Of a DNA stretch of 64,000 nucleotides, positions 25,956 through 38,660 are shown in pieces. Below the pieces are notes generated by a model that was given only the letters and a program-made list of their open reading frames with translations, had not been told where the DNA came from and made no database searches. Position 1 is the stretch's first letter. Every line of letters begins with the position of its first letter. The DNA lies in assembly GCA_013180625.2 (NCBI GenBank), contig SNVD02009724.1, forward strand, positions 62,001-126,000, in the 5' to 3' direction. Origin of the DNA: Boswellia sacra. Its lineage: Eukaryota > Streptophyta > Magnoliopsida > Sapindales > Burseraceae. A program made the translations under genes and the position numbers.

Positions 25956-27803
25956 CTACTTGCATGTGGCAACAAGGACTTTTCTAGGAGGCATAGAAGG
26001 CCTTCTTCCATGCAGCAAAGCCAAGTTATCGAGGAAGAGCACATCACCCTTCTTCCACTTGAACTGGATGCTTTCTTCTTCGATGATCTCTTCACATCTC
26101 TTCACTACATTTTCCGGTATCTCTGTTCCATCTGCCATCTGCGCTGAGCTAATTTCCTTCCCATGCATGCCTACGACGGTATTGAACCACATTCTCCTCC
26201 CCTTTCTTCCATCGAACACCTTTGTTAAGGCTCGCGGCCCTAATGTTGCCTTCACCTTACCATTTGGTAGCCACTCCAGGTCCATGCCTAGAGCCTTGGC
26301 CCTGTGTCACAAGACCGTTCAATGTCAATAAATTTCTCCTGAATACCCCGTGTTGCCTTATGTCCTTATTTGTCTACTTTTATTTATTGTACTTGACGAT
26401 ATGCTTTGCTTACTCATATCTGTCAAGAACTATGCAGCAGAATTCTCAAGAGCTACGTAAAAGCATAGATATTGGAGAAAATGCAAAAAATAACCCACCT
26501 TTGGGAATAGTTTTGAGAAACAACCAAATTCTTTTCCTTCAGTGCCAAAGTAAATTTCGAGTTAGTTTCCCAGACTGTTTAATAGTCCTAGACACTTGGA
26601 TAATATCTAATAAAGTAATAAGTGATGCTAGATGTTTGTTGAACAATATGTCGAAAATATATTTGAACTTAGTTAAGACATCTAGTTTTTTTTTTTTTTA
26701 AATGTTACTATTTCTTAAAAATATTCCTCAAAACTTGTTAGTTTTTACATTTTCCCAGGAGTAATTACCTGCAAGCAAAATCACTTGAGCAAAAATGGTA
26801 GTAAAGAGTACATATATACCTTTTCTCAGCTACTACTTGGTCTGATGTCTTAAAAATATCCTCCCAACCCCTACCTCTCATAGAGGAAGTATCATTTTTA
26901 CTGACAGCTGTGAACGCATATTTCAGTCCCTTCTTCTCCATTTCCTCCACAGCTTCTGGGAATTCTTCCAGCATCTTCTCTGTTACTTTAAAGCTTGGAA
27001 CAAATGGTGTTTGTCCACCTTCTGGTGGTGGCACCTCACAGAAAAGGATAACCTTCTTTGGATATTCCGTTATCTGCTCAATTACAATGTAATAAATGTT
27101 ATTAAATGATCACTGTCCATATGAAATGCACACCCAACCTCACTTATATATTTAATCACTATAAAATTCAAGACATAAACTATGCTTGGATTTATATTTT
27201 CTGCATACTTTATACAAATTTGCTATTACACAGACACATGTTACTAGATCATTATGCAAACTGTGGTAAATTCTGATAAAGAGAACAATTTGACAATCTG
27301 GATTCAGATTCATATATCTGTTGCTAACAATTAGATGGAAAGGAAAACATATATATATGTTGAAAATCTTGTGAAATTTCTGGCCATCAAAATGAACCAT
27401 TAAACAAGTTGTGAATTGAATTAATGATATCCCTTACCAGAACCATTTCGTGATGGTAGTAAATGAATTCAGAGAGAGGTCCTTCATTGGCTGTCCACAC
27501 TCGTTTGTACACATTGGTTCGGGGAGCTGGACCAACATAACGAATATCTTCCCAATCACAGGTTTCGATGATCTCATTGAAGTCTTGTGCATTCTTGACA
27601 TCAAAGCCCCGGAGCAGCACAGCGCTATTCTTGATGATCATCTGCTCAAACCATTCTTTGTTATTGTGTAGAGCCAAGAGAAGTGAGTCTATGTCATTCT
27701 TGTCTTGGTCTACTGGTTGTAGCACTAGTGGGATGGTCTCACCATCCACTACCTTTTCTCCATCACATTTCCCCACCTTGAAGTCCTTGCATAAAAACTC
27801 CAT
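25956..27803 (-). CDS. Clavaminate synthase-like 2-oxoglutarate oxygenase
   Basis: Three minus-strand exons (27803-27438, 27073-26820, 26301-25956) join in frame to 321 residues, similar to the ~330 of Arabidopsis At3g21360. The TauD/clavaminate-synthase fold is indicated by AVLLRGFDV near residue 70 and by the metal motif FIYYHHEMVL at the end of exon 1 (His-x-Glu). The distal His lies in DNLALLHGRRP, followed by the 2-oxoglutarate-binding Arg in PRKVLVATCK at the C-terminus. The family is Fe(II)-dependent and probably cytosolic; the plant substrate is not known. Both introns have GT-AG borders. The Met start follows a GAGAGA-rich leader (27804-27830). It is convergent with DCP5. Confidence 0.9.
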
Positions 27804-29605
27804 AACTCTCTCTTTCTCTCCCTCCCTTGTGATGATGAATAAATTTATAAACTAGCTAGCTAGACTGCTGTGTCATGACCTTCCATCTTCATCAATTTAT
27901 ATATTGCAAAATGGGATTGTTTTGATCGCCAATCTTCCATGCATCAAACTACAAAGGGTTGACATCTTCTAGGGCGATCGAGCTTTAGATTCTTTATATG
28001 TCGTATTATAAGGGGTGGTAGAAAACACTGTTATCACTTGACTTTGGTATTACAGAAGTTAAAGCTCATGCTAGATAGATCGATGTTGCTGGCGACACAT
28101 TAACAAAATTCCAATTCCAAATGAAGCAGATAAAGTGTCCAGAAGTTCCAAACAAGCTAGTCAAGTCATCAATATCAGTATAGCATAATTTTTAGGGCGC
28201 CCTGCGTATGTCAACTTCTGTTTTTTGTCTTGAATGAAATGGGAAACAACACCACGCAAGCACTTGGCCATTTGTATATTTAGTGATTAACAATATGATT
28301 TGATTTCTAATTAATTACACCGATTTTTACGAACAAGAGTCCATATATTCCATAGTAATTGCCGAAATTTCCAGAAAACTTTACAAATCCGTTTAATATA
28401 TACTTCAATCATCTGGGTCAGTTGCATAAATTAGTTTTATTTATAGTATTACTCATTTAACACTTTGGAAGTTTAAAAATATTTAATAATTTAATTTAAT
28501 ACTTTAGTCACTAATTTGTTGTATATTTAATATTAGTCATTCAACGCTTCTAAATTATGCCAAATAGCTAGTATATTTGAATCAAAAGTACATAAAAACT
28601 TCCCACTAGAAGAATAAATAAACATTACATTTCCTTTGAATATTTGTTTAGGATAAACACGCACGCATACATGACAATACGATACGAGAATATACATACA
28701 AGGCTTGAATTAAAATAATAGGTAGGGTTCTCTTGTTACTTTAGCCTAAATGATTAAATATAATTTTTAGATAAGTCGTCCTTTATGAATTCCACGAGGC
28801 ATCTCAGTGTTTTTTCAACTTATGATTTATTTTATTTTTAACAAAACGGCCACGCGGCCAATTTGTACCATTAGGCGTCAGCAATAGGACACTACTGTGC
28901 AAAGGGGCGGAGGCCTCTTCTTTCTCCATCATTCTAAAATTTACATAAGATTGAATTAAATTTAAATATGAATATGCCTAAATACAAAAACATGAATAAT
29001 ATATTTTTAATTTTAGTAAATGAATTAAAATTTTTGAAAGCTAATACCTTTACATAGATATCCCTACTGATGTTATTTTACTTCTGATTTTATTTCATAA
29101 TAGAAGCATTTACAAGTTAATATTTGACAATATTATTATTAAAGTATTTAGACATGATAAAATTTCTTATTTTAGTTATTTTATTTTTAGGATAAAATAT
29201 AAATAAATGATATTATGAATTTTATCCATTTAAATGCCTACTGCTCGTATGAAAATTATTATTTTTTATATATGATGCAATAACAAGCTAAGTTTTCATT
29301 TAAAAATTCTATAAATACTCGTAGAACCAATGTATAACAATGATAGAAAAGAAAAAGTATTATGTTAGATACAAAATATAGAGGTAATTTTGGGAATTTG
29401 AAGGGTAATAAAATATTCATATATTTGTATTCAGATAAAAACTGAAAGTCTTAGATTTTTTTTTTTTTTTGAAGTTTGAATAGACTAAATTTAATTGAAA
29501 TTTGAGTAGTTTTGAATATAAGAATCTAAATGATATTTTTTATATTTTATTTTAACATCTACATTGAAACGTATGAAAACTAATGTTTTTATTCATATAG
29601 CCTTA

Positions 29606-29692
<87 letters not shown>

Positions 29693-31325
29693 TTCACTTG
29701 TAATTTTATTTGATATGGTAGAAGTATTTGCATATAAATTGTTATTATAATCTAATTTATTAAACTTTGTATATAATTGGGTAAAAACGTTATTTTTTTA
29801 AAAAGGATTGGATATATGGACAACTAAATAACCATTAAATAATTTTAAAAATATTTAAAGAACCATAACACAAAATTAAAGATAAACAATAATTTTTGAA
29901 ACATAAAATATTAGGTTATATATAAATTGATAATAAATGAATTACATGAGGATATTTTAGAGACTTAGAGGATTAATAAATGATTCAGACATTTATATTC
30001 AAATCAAATTGTTTGAGAATCAGATTTAAATCCAACAAAAAAAGAAAAACACCTTAAGGATGTCTGAATTCAGACTTCAATGAAAAAACAATCAAGACTT
30101 TCAGTCTTAAATCAGAAAAGAAAAACCCTTAGCTTCTTTCTTATATAATTATTTAACAATCAGTCTTAAATCAGAAAACAAATAAAGTAAAAATATCTGA
30201 AGTCGAAAAAATAAACACCTCTTAAGATCTCATTGCAATTTAATATTTGTTATCAGTAATATTGCTTACATGTGACATCTCATAAAACGAATTGTATTTG
30301 ATAAAAATATTCGGAGATCCGATTCAAGCATGATTATTAGTTTGCTTCACTGTCTTTTGATGTTTTGATATAAAATTTTATTGGAAAAGATTCTTTTGTA
30401 AGAAGATTTTGATGATAAACAAGGAATTGTACGTACTTGGTTTATATTGGAAGATCTAAAGAAACAATCCTTACAAGTTTATCTTTTACCAATTATCTTA
30501 TATGTTGCTTCATTATATTTATATTTTTATTTGAAGAATACTGATGATAGTTGTTTTTACACATCTTTTTCAAGATTATATTGATTTTATTGGGTAAGTT
30601 ATATTGTCCATTAAAAAACACATTAAAAAATTTTGAATATTAATTTTAATTAATAAACTTAAATCTAAAAGAACAAAAAAGAATAAATTTTAAATGCTCA
30701 CCAAAAATAACATATTTTATTTTTTTAAGTGTCACATATTGTTGAGTTGGCACAATTGCTAGGGTGAAGTTATTTGACTCGAAACACCCATTCTTGCACA
30801 CCTTGTAATTAAACATTTTTAAATTATAGGTTTGTTCAACTCATTTTCATAGTTCCGAAAATATTCTCATGTAGCCAACAATATACAATAAAATGCAACT
30901 TATAATTGAATTGAAGCTTACAACAAAAAGATAAATAGAATTCTACAAACTACGTGAGATATTAACACAAGTACATGTGCTAACTAATGCATCTTGTAAT
31001 CAAACTTTTGAAAGAATTATTGATTTTAATTATATTTTTATTGAATTAAATATTGATTTATTGAATTTGATAAAAGTTTAAGTTTTAGAATTTTAATATC
31101 ATGTGTACTTAGAGTAATAGGTGTCGAGAGGAATTAGACGTATAAATACCAAATAACTTCTCCACAAAATACTAATAAGCTGAGAAGGGAATTGGATGTT
31201 GTAATTATAAAGAAAAGTACAAATATGATAAGTGAAAGGTCTATGAACAAATAAATAAAATGTCATACAAAAGTAAAAGCACTTATAGTTTCAAAAATAA
31301 CAATTAATTCCTTAATATACGGTGA
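27804..31325. other. Long AT-rich intergenic region
   Basis: The first few hundred bases form the upstream region of the oxygenase gene. The rest is AT-rich with homopolymer runs and no recognisable coding sequence. It may include worn transposon remnants I could not define. Confidence 0.5.
29605..29690. repeat. TACA/TA microsatellite
   Basis: About nine TACA units run into about 23 TA units. Simple repeat. Confidence 0.95.
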
Positions 31326-31390
31326 GGACACTATAAGAAAATGAGCCTTTTACGGCGGGTCAAAACCGTGGTAAAAAGACTTTTATGGCG

Positions 31391-32069
31391 GTCCTGATGA
31401 GGAACGGGGTTCCTCAAGTTAAAAGAAAGGGAGAGAGATGTAGAAAGAGGAAATGGGAGAAATAATATAAGAAATTGAGAGAGAAGTTGAGTGAAATTAA
31501 GGGAGAAAAATAATCTTTTTATTAAAAGATCAAAAATCCATATTCAACAACCTAAGAAATAAAATAACTAAAGACCCTATGAAATCAACTTTTTAAATGA
31601 TTTCATGAGATTCTTCACATGTAAGCTCCACATCATCATTAGAATTCATCTTGCCCTCGATCTCAATATCACCTCTAGATTCATGCCCATCTTTAAAATC
31701 AATCTCGTTTGCTTCATCTTCTCCACTAGAATCATCCATACTTTAAGGACCAATAAATAGGAGCCTTTAATTATGTTACTTTTCAGACTTGGTTATTATT
31801 GATTTTTGATCTTTTAGTAAAAAGATTATGTTTCTTCCTCAATTTCACTCTAATTCTCCCTCAAGTTATTAGGGATTTTGACTTTCATTTATTCCTAATT
31901 TATATATCCTTAAAGTATAGTTCTACTAAGAAATAAAATCACATTAGGAAATAGAATCATAATCCTAGTTTAACTAGAAAATACCAAAATAATCTTTTTA
32001 CTCAAAGATCAAAAATCCATATTCAACAACCTAAGAAATAAAATAACTAAAGACACTTATTTACAGTGT
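31391..32069 (-). repeat. Scrambled, partly inverted LTR-element fragments
   Basis: 31391-31570 is the inverse of the LTR 3' part (TGATGAGGAACGGG matches the complement of the end of the LTR at 32497). It is joined to about 31590-31735, the inverse of the gag-like segment at about 32980-33115. From 31770 to 31860 an LTR piece is again in plus orientation. 31985-32045 repeats 31512-31575 almost exactly. The order cannot come from a single simple insertion. Confidence 0.75.
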
Positions 32070-33510
32070 CGATATAGGACATATTAGGAATAAATTAGGG
32101 ATTTCAATTATATTTTAGGGATTTTGACTATTATTAGGGATTTTGACTTCTTAAATTGGGAGTAATCCTAATTTGAGTTATTTTCCTAATAAATAGTTTA
32201 CTATTTCGTTTAGAATTTAATTTTGGTATTTTCTAGTTAAACTAGGATTAGTCTTCTATTTCCTAATGGAATTATATTTCCTACTAGAACTATATTTTAA
32301 AATCCTATAAATAGGAGCCTTTACTTATGTTATTTTTCGGACTTGGTTATTATTGATTTTTGATCTATTAGTAAAAGATTATTTTTCTCCCTCAATTTCA
32401 CTCTATTTCTCCCCCAATTTCTTTTATTATTTCTCCCATTTCCTCTATCTACATCTTCCTCCCATTCTTTTAACTTGAGGAATCCCGTTCCTCATCAATT
32501 GGTATCAGAGCGTGGTTTTGATCCCTTTTTATACTATTTATCCTTTAATTTTTTGTTCAAAGCATAAACCCTAAACCTCCTACCATCATTAACTTACTTT
32601 ATCCTTATTTCATCTTCCATCACTCCTTCAATTAAAAAAAAAAAAAGTCACTATTCACGAACATATACTGTTCACCGTAGTTACTATTTACTGCGACCAC
32701 CATTATACTCTTCTTGTCGATATCTACAATGTGTCATTTATTACAAACTTCAATACTCTCAATGATACAAGCTTCAGAAAATAAGACAAACATTAGGATT
32801 GATGCTTTGGAAAGTAGAATGGACGCCATGGACAATACGATAGTAGAAATATTAGCAACTATAAAAGCCTTACAAGCTTCATTTCTCACAAAACAATACC
32901 TTAATTTGGAGTCATCTACCAAACATAGGAATCAAGGGATTTTGGGTGCAACTCCTAAGAACCATGAGAATGAATGTGATGATTCTAGTGGAGATGATGA
33001 AGCAAGCGAGATTGATTTTGAAGATGGACATGAATCTAGAGGTGATATTGAGATCGAGGGCAAGATAAATTCTAATGATGATGTGGAGCCTACATGTGAA
33101 GAATCTCATGAAATCATTCAAAAAGTTGATTTCATAGGTTGTAATTTATATTTGGGTTCTTCTATTCCTATCATTGGGTCAACGATGAAGTCTTCCATGG
33201 TGATTATTGTTTTTCTACCAATATCGAAGGCCGCTGAAGTATTAGTAATTTTTTTATCATGTGTGCTTCCAATATTGGATCGTCATGAAGCGAAGATGTG
33301 GATTAACGACTTTCCAATGATCGTGCAAGATAAAACGTGATGTTTTCTTGTGTATTGACAACTTCCCCCTTAACAACTCCTCAGGAGTCAAGTTCTTTCA
33401 AGCGGAGGAGAATTGATGTAGAACATATTAAGAATAAATTAGGGATTTCAAATATATTTTAGGGACTTTAATAAATTAGGGATTTTGACTATTAATAGGG
33501 ATTTTTGAGG
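32070..33510 (+). mobile_element. Small non-autonomous LTR retrotransposon
   Basis: The 5' LTR runs 32070-32497 and ends ...CTCATCA. The primer-binding site TGGTATCAGAGC (32500-32511, initiator-Met tRNA type) follows. There is one gag-like frame, then a purine-rich tract AGCGGAGGAGAAT (33400-33412) directly before a second LTR start, TGATGTAGAACATATT, at 33414. The 3' LTR is cut off at about 33510. The internal region is only ~0.9 kb, with no protease, reverse transcriptase or integrase, so it depended on another element. Confidence 0.8.
32729..33340 (+). CDS. Gag-like short ORF of the LTR element
   Basis: About 203 codons from ATG 32729. The N-terminal part has a heptad pattern (IRIDALESRMDAMDNTIVEI) as in the start of plant Ty3-type gag proteins. 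The middle is acidic (SSGDDEASEIDFEDGHES), and the C-terminal part has no known motif. No CCHC knuckle is present. It is the only frame in the element, and expression is uncertain. Confidence 0.55.
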   Translation: MCHLLQTSILSMIQASENKTNIRIDALESRMDAMDNTIVEILATIKALQASFLTKQYLNLESSTKHRNQGILGATPKNHENECDDSSGDDEASEIDFEDGHESRGDIEIEGKINSNDDVEPTCEESHEIIQKVDFIGCNLYLGSSIPIIGSTMKSSMVIIVFLPISKAAEVLVIFLSCVLPILDRHEAKMWINDFPMIVQDKT

Positions 33511-33627
33511 CACAAGGAATACTAAACAAAGAATAGATGAAGCTATAGGAATAAAATTATGCATGACTTATTCTCGAAATGGATCAATGGTTCTAGTATT
33601 TACTAGCACATATCTATGTGCTTGTAC

Positions 33628-36365
33628 CTAAGTAACGTTGTCGAGGTTAAATTTCACACCTTTTTTTGCAGTACCATCTTTGTTCCTAGGTGTTCGATTA
33701 GTTTTAGTTTTCACATCATTGAGATATCGTGAACAAAAATTAGTGCACTCCTCCATCAAGTATCCTTTAGCAATAGAAGCCTCAGGATGTGCACAATTTT
33801 GAACATAATTCTTTAAAGTTAATAAGTACTTACAATTTATTGTGTAAATAAGTGTAATTCCTTCATGTATAATATGTAAATAAAACACATTATACATAAG
33901 AATTAATACCTCTCAATGGCAATCCTCCATCAAGTATCCTTTAGCAATAGAAGCCTCAAGATGTGCACAATTTTGAAGATAATTCTTCAAAGTTAATAAG
34001 TACTTACAATTTATTGTGTAAATAAGTGTAATTCCTTCATGTATAATATGTAAATAAAACACATTATACATAAGAATTAATACCTCTTAATTGGATATAT
34101 CCAACGACATTGTACAGGTCCATCAATCAAAGCCTCTTCAGCAAGAGCACAGGCAAATGTTCCATCACATCAAAAAATGAAGGTGGAAAAATTTTCTCCA
34201 AAAGGCACAAGGTTATAACAATTCAATTTTGAATATTGTTTAAGTCTTCACATGTATTCACTTTAGAGCACAATTGCCTAAAAAAATTAGCAAGCTCAAT
34301 CAATGTTTTAACAACATTTTTAGGCAATGTTTTATGAGCTGCAAGAGGAAGTAATTGTTGTCTCAATATGTGATTATTATGACTTTTGAGACCCCAAATG
34401 CTACGCTCTATAATGTGCACATGTCAGAAATATTTGATGAATAACCATCTGGGAGCTTTACTCTTTTCAACACATTTAAAAAGAAGACTACTTTGTTTTC
34501 TTTGTTCATTGAGAAGCACGCAGGAGGCAAATATGCTTTATGCTTTCCCCTATCTTAGGAATGTAATGGTTTCCTTATTTCCATTTGATGCAAATCCTGT
34601 TGAGTCTTTAAATTATCTTTAGACTTTTTAGGATCCCCTAACAATGTCCAAAGGATATTATCACAAACATTCTCCTCAACATGCATGACATCAAAGATTA
34701 TGTCGAACTAAGTTATGCTCCCAATATGGTAGTTTGAAGAAAATGCTCTTCTTTTTTCAAATGTATCCATGATTCATCATCTCAAAATCTTTCCTCCTCC
34801 TTTTTTTAAAGATCTTTCATTCTATATTCAATAAGTACACTTTGCACTTGTTGTTTCACATCAGATCCAGTCATCTGAGTAGGAGTAGGTAAAAAATCCC
34901 TTTTGGCAGTGAAAGAAACTTTATCTTTCTGAAATTTGTGAGAAAATGGTAGAAATCAACAATGAGTCAAATAACAAAACTTCCTACTATGATGTAACCA
35001 CTGAGATGTTACATTTATAGAACAAGAAGGACACGCATTTTCCTCTTTGGTACTCCAATCCGACAAGTTAGCATATGCTGAAAAGTCATTAATGGTCAAC
35101 AACAAATCTGCATATAACTTAAACATTTGTTGATGTGATGCATCATAAGTAAGTACACCTTCATTCCACAAATCTTTCAATTCTTCAATCATTGTTTGTA
35201 AGTAGACATCAATTTTATTTTTAGGACCTTTTGGGCCATCAATAAGCACAGACAACATGAAAAATGATTGTTTCATACACAATCATGGTGGCAAATTATA
35301 AGGTATTAATACCACAGGCCATGTACTATGAGCTATGAACATTGTTCTAAAAGGATTAAAACTATCAACAGTCAATCCAAGCGACATTCAGCAGCAAAGT
35401 TTGGATATTTTTCATGAAAGGTTTTCCAAGCTGAACTACCAACAATATGTCTTAACACACTATCATTTATGCGATCCTCTTTATGCCATTGCATAAAAGA
35501 AGCAGTTTTTGAAGACATAGACAATCTTTATAATCTTGGAACTAAGGGAAAGTAACGTACTTTTTTTGTTACTATTTTTACCTCAGAAGTTGATGCATTA
35601 TTTGGCTCATCAAACTGTTTATATATCGAGGTATGACAGATTGCACAACTATGAAGGTTCTCATACTTATTTCTAAATAAAATATAATTGTTAGGACAGA
35701 CATCCCAAATCTTGTATGTAAATCCTAACTTAATAGTTATTTTTTTAGCCTTATAGTAAAAAGGAGGAATTTTAGCTTCTTTGGGAAAGACTTCATTCAA
35801 AAATTTTAACAGCATAGTCATTGATGTGTCTGTCCATCCGTATAACATTTTCATATTCAAGAGATGAACAATGAATGAAAGTGATGTAAACTTTTCCCAA
35901 CCTACATTCAAAGGACAATTGGCACCTTGGAGTAATTTACAGGAGTCTTTTGTTCCCTCGTTCAGGTCTGCACCAACATCATTATCCAATGGAGTACTGC
36001 TACTTTCACCAAAATCCATATTCTGAATTCCCATGACATCATGTATCATTCCAACCATATCATCACCCAAAAAAATCATAACCAAACTCAAAATGTTGAG
36101 TCTTAGAATTTTGATTGGACTCTATAGGCGTATACAGTTCACTATGTAGTGCCCACTTTTTGTACTTAGGTAGAAATTCATTGAGTATTAAATGGTCTTT
36201 CACTATGTCCCTACTCATAACATACCGATTGTAACACTTCTTACATGGACAGTAAATTCTAGTGCCACCAACTACGTTATCAAATGTAAAATCTAGAAAT
36301 GCATTAACCCTCTCTAGATATAGCTTGGAAAATCTGTCTCCTAAGTCAATCCAACTCTTTTTCAT
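33628..36365 (-). pseudogene. Decayed CACTA TNPD transposase of element B
   Basis: Minus-strand remnants in the order expected for TNPD. The Transpos_assoc N-terminus (MKKSWIDLGDRFSKLYLERV, IYCPCKKCYNRY) lies at 36365-36070. MLYGWTDTSMTMLLKFLNE and TYKIWDVCPNNYILFRNKY lie at 36091-35528, the Transposase_21 region FFMLSVLIDGPKGPKNKIDV at 35282-34956, LLPLAAHKTLPKNVVKTLIE at 34420-34223, and KNYVQNCAHPEASIAKGYLM at 33897-33628. Frameshifts and stops separate the blocks. The DUF4216 end is missing where the LTR element sits. It is a non-functional homologue of the element C transposase. Confidence 0.88.
33749..34096. repeat. 174-bp tandem duplication in transposase pseudogene
   Basis: Two adjacent, nearly identical copies start at TCCTCCATCAAG (33749 and 33923). 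They duplicate part of an exon (AHPEASIAKGYLMEE) and the following intron. Confidence 0.85.
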
Positions 36366-36529
36366 GACTACTTTCCTTCAATAAAACAAATATAATTAAT
36401 GCAAATAATTTTGTTAGGTAGTGAGTTGAAATTAAATTTGTTTAACAAGTTAATTATTTTAGGTAGTAAGTTGGCATTTTCAGCATATATTCATCTCTCT
36501 TTTTCATTTATTTAGGTAATAGGCTAATT

Positions 36530-36945
36530 ACATTAGTGGGCTATTTTTGTGGGATTGGGTTTAGTGGGCTGGTTTCATTGGTAGAATTGTTTTATGGGTA
36601 GGGGTTTGGTCGATTGATTTCATTAGTGGGTTGTTTTTGTGGAATTGGGTTTAGCGGGCTGCTTTTATTTGTGAGCAGAGATTTAGTGGGCTGGTTTCAT
36701 TAGTAAGATGTTTTTTTTAGGATTGGATTTAATAGGCTAGTTTCATTGGTGGGACTGCTTTGTGGGCAGGGGCTTAGCGTGTTGGTTTCATTGGTGGGAT
36801 TGTTTTGTGGGCAAGGGTTTAGTGGGTTGTTTTCATTAGTGGGCTATTTTTATGGGATTGGGTTTAATAGGCTTGTTTCATTGGTGCGATTGTTTTATTG
36901 GCTAGGGTTTAGTGAACTGGTTTCATTAGTGTTTTGTGTAGGATA
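36530..36945. repeat. TGGGCT-rich tandem repeats upstream of B transposase
   Basis: About five degenerate units of about 90 bases contain TTAGTGGGCTGGTTTCATT and GTGGGATTGGGTTTAG. They lie 165 bp upstream of the start of the minus-strand transposase. On the transposase strand they read AGCCCACTAA, the same motif as in element C. Confidence 0.75.
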
Positions 36946-37611
36946 GTTTTGAGGAAAACATAATTATTCAAAGAAGCTATCTAATCTATGAACTAGTTCT
37001 AATAAAAGTAATAAAACAACACAAAAGTAATTATGTATGCAACATGGCAGGAATAACAATGACACAACACTAGATATATATTAAAAATTAAGTAGGACAA
37101 TCAAAGCATTCCATTGAAAGATGAAAAAGATTAAAAAAGAAAAAAAAGATTTCTAGTACCTTAACGTTTATCCTCAATCGCTACTCAAAACTTCACTCAA
37201 TTAGAGGTCTTTGAATCGAAATGCCAAAAAGTTGAGGTGCCAATAATCTTAAAAATAAATAGTGATAAGCTCATTAGTAAAAGTAATTAGTAAAACTATT
37301 TTAAGGACTGTTCAAAATAGTTAAAGCATACCTACCTTACTTAACACTGTTTTGTTTTTGTTTGGTAGAATTAACAAAATTATATTCCGGCCCTTCTTTG
37401 TGTTCTCTCAACACCTCAATAAAAAACATATAAAATTTCAATAAGAACAAACACTAACTCAAGAAAATAATTCAGCAGCTGCTAAATTTGGTTCTATGTG
37501 CTATGTCACACCCTAACATCTCTTATATAGAGATTTTAGAGATGATTGAATAAGAATTTATAAAAATTACGTCATCCAGATCTCACAAATGTTGTTTTCT
37601 TTTTTTCTTTT

Positions 37612-37618
<7 letters not shown>

Positions 37619-37669
<51 letters not shown>
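37619..37669. repeat. TA microsatellite
   Basis: About 25 uninterrupted TA units. Confidence 0.95.
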
Positions 37670-37672
<3 letters not shown>

Positions 37673-38031
37673 AAGAATTCATTACAACTTATAACTATTT
37701 GTTCAAAATTAATTTTACATACACTGGTGACTAAAATCAATACATCAATTAATAGTCGCCTAACAAAATCTCTCGTTACAAACTAGGAGAATCAAAACAG
37801 CCCAAAAAAAAATATCATGAAATGCATGCAGACTCCAGACTCCCTAAGAAAGCTCTGGAACATCGCTAGAATTAGCATCCTTCTGGGTACCTGTGGAGGG
37901 AGAGAGTGAGCATAAAGCCCAGTAGGAACATTCTAATATTGTACTAAATCATACGCGTTCCACAATTATTCAATCACAGAATTAGACATCCAATGATAAT
38001 ATATCAAACAATTATGTTCGTTCGCACATCA

Positions 38032-38350
38032 AATTTATGTTCGTGTTCCCATTGGATCCGTATACAGAACGGCTCATCCAAGGTCCAACGCATCATATCG
38101 TTATATTCGTGTTCCCCTTAGATCCGTATACAGAACGGTCCACCCAAGGTCCAACACATCACATCGTTATATTCGTGTTCCCTTTGGATCCGCATACAGA
38201 ACAGTCCACTCAAGGTCCAACACATCACATCGTTATACTTGTGTTCTCATTGGGTCCGTATACAGAACGGTACACCCAAAGTCCAACACTAAGAATATAT
38301 TATCCGCATTCTCTTTGAATCCATATACAAAACGGCTCATCCAAGGTCCA
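38032..38350. repeat. 63-bp tandem array in solo LTR
   Basis: Five units of about 63 bp share GATCCGTATACAGAACGG and CAAGGTCCAACACATCA, with decreasing conservation at the edges. The array lies wholly inside the LTR. Confidence 0.9.
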
Positions 38351-38474
38351 ATGCATACATTAACAATCTTTCAATATCATTACTATGATAAATCTCAAGA
38401 AAATATGGCTTTTATGCAAAATCCAGGACTTTTTAGGAAATGTACAGTCGACTTGGGATGGTTCTGAAATTTTG

Positions 38475-38660
38475 CTCGGCACTCGACACTGTTCACTCGA
38501 CAGCACTATTCACTCGACACTCGACACTGTCACAAAAAATACTGTTCACTCGACACTGGACACTGTTTACAGGAAACACTGTTCGCTTGACACTGTTCAC
38601 AGAAAACACTGTTCACTCGACACTCGACACTGTTTACTCGATAGCATTATTTACTATCGA
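38475..38660. repeat. CACTGTTCACTCGACA short repeats
   Basis: Interspersed copies of CACTGTTCACTCGACACT within the solo LTR. The CTCGACAC core resembles the MULE repeats elsewhere in the window, but the context differs. Confidence 0.75.

Noticed and set aside
31131..31150. GTGTCGAGAGG near CACTA B, considered as a MULE trace
   Set aside because: Single short match; no array or end sequence nearby.
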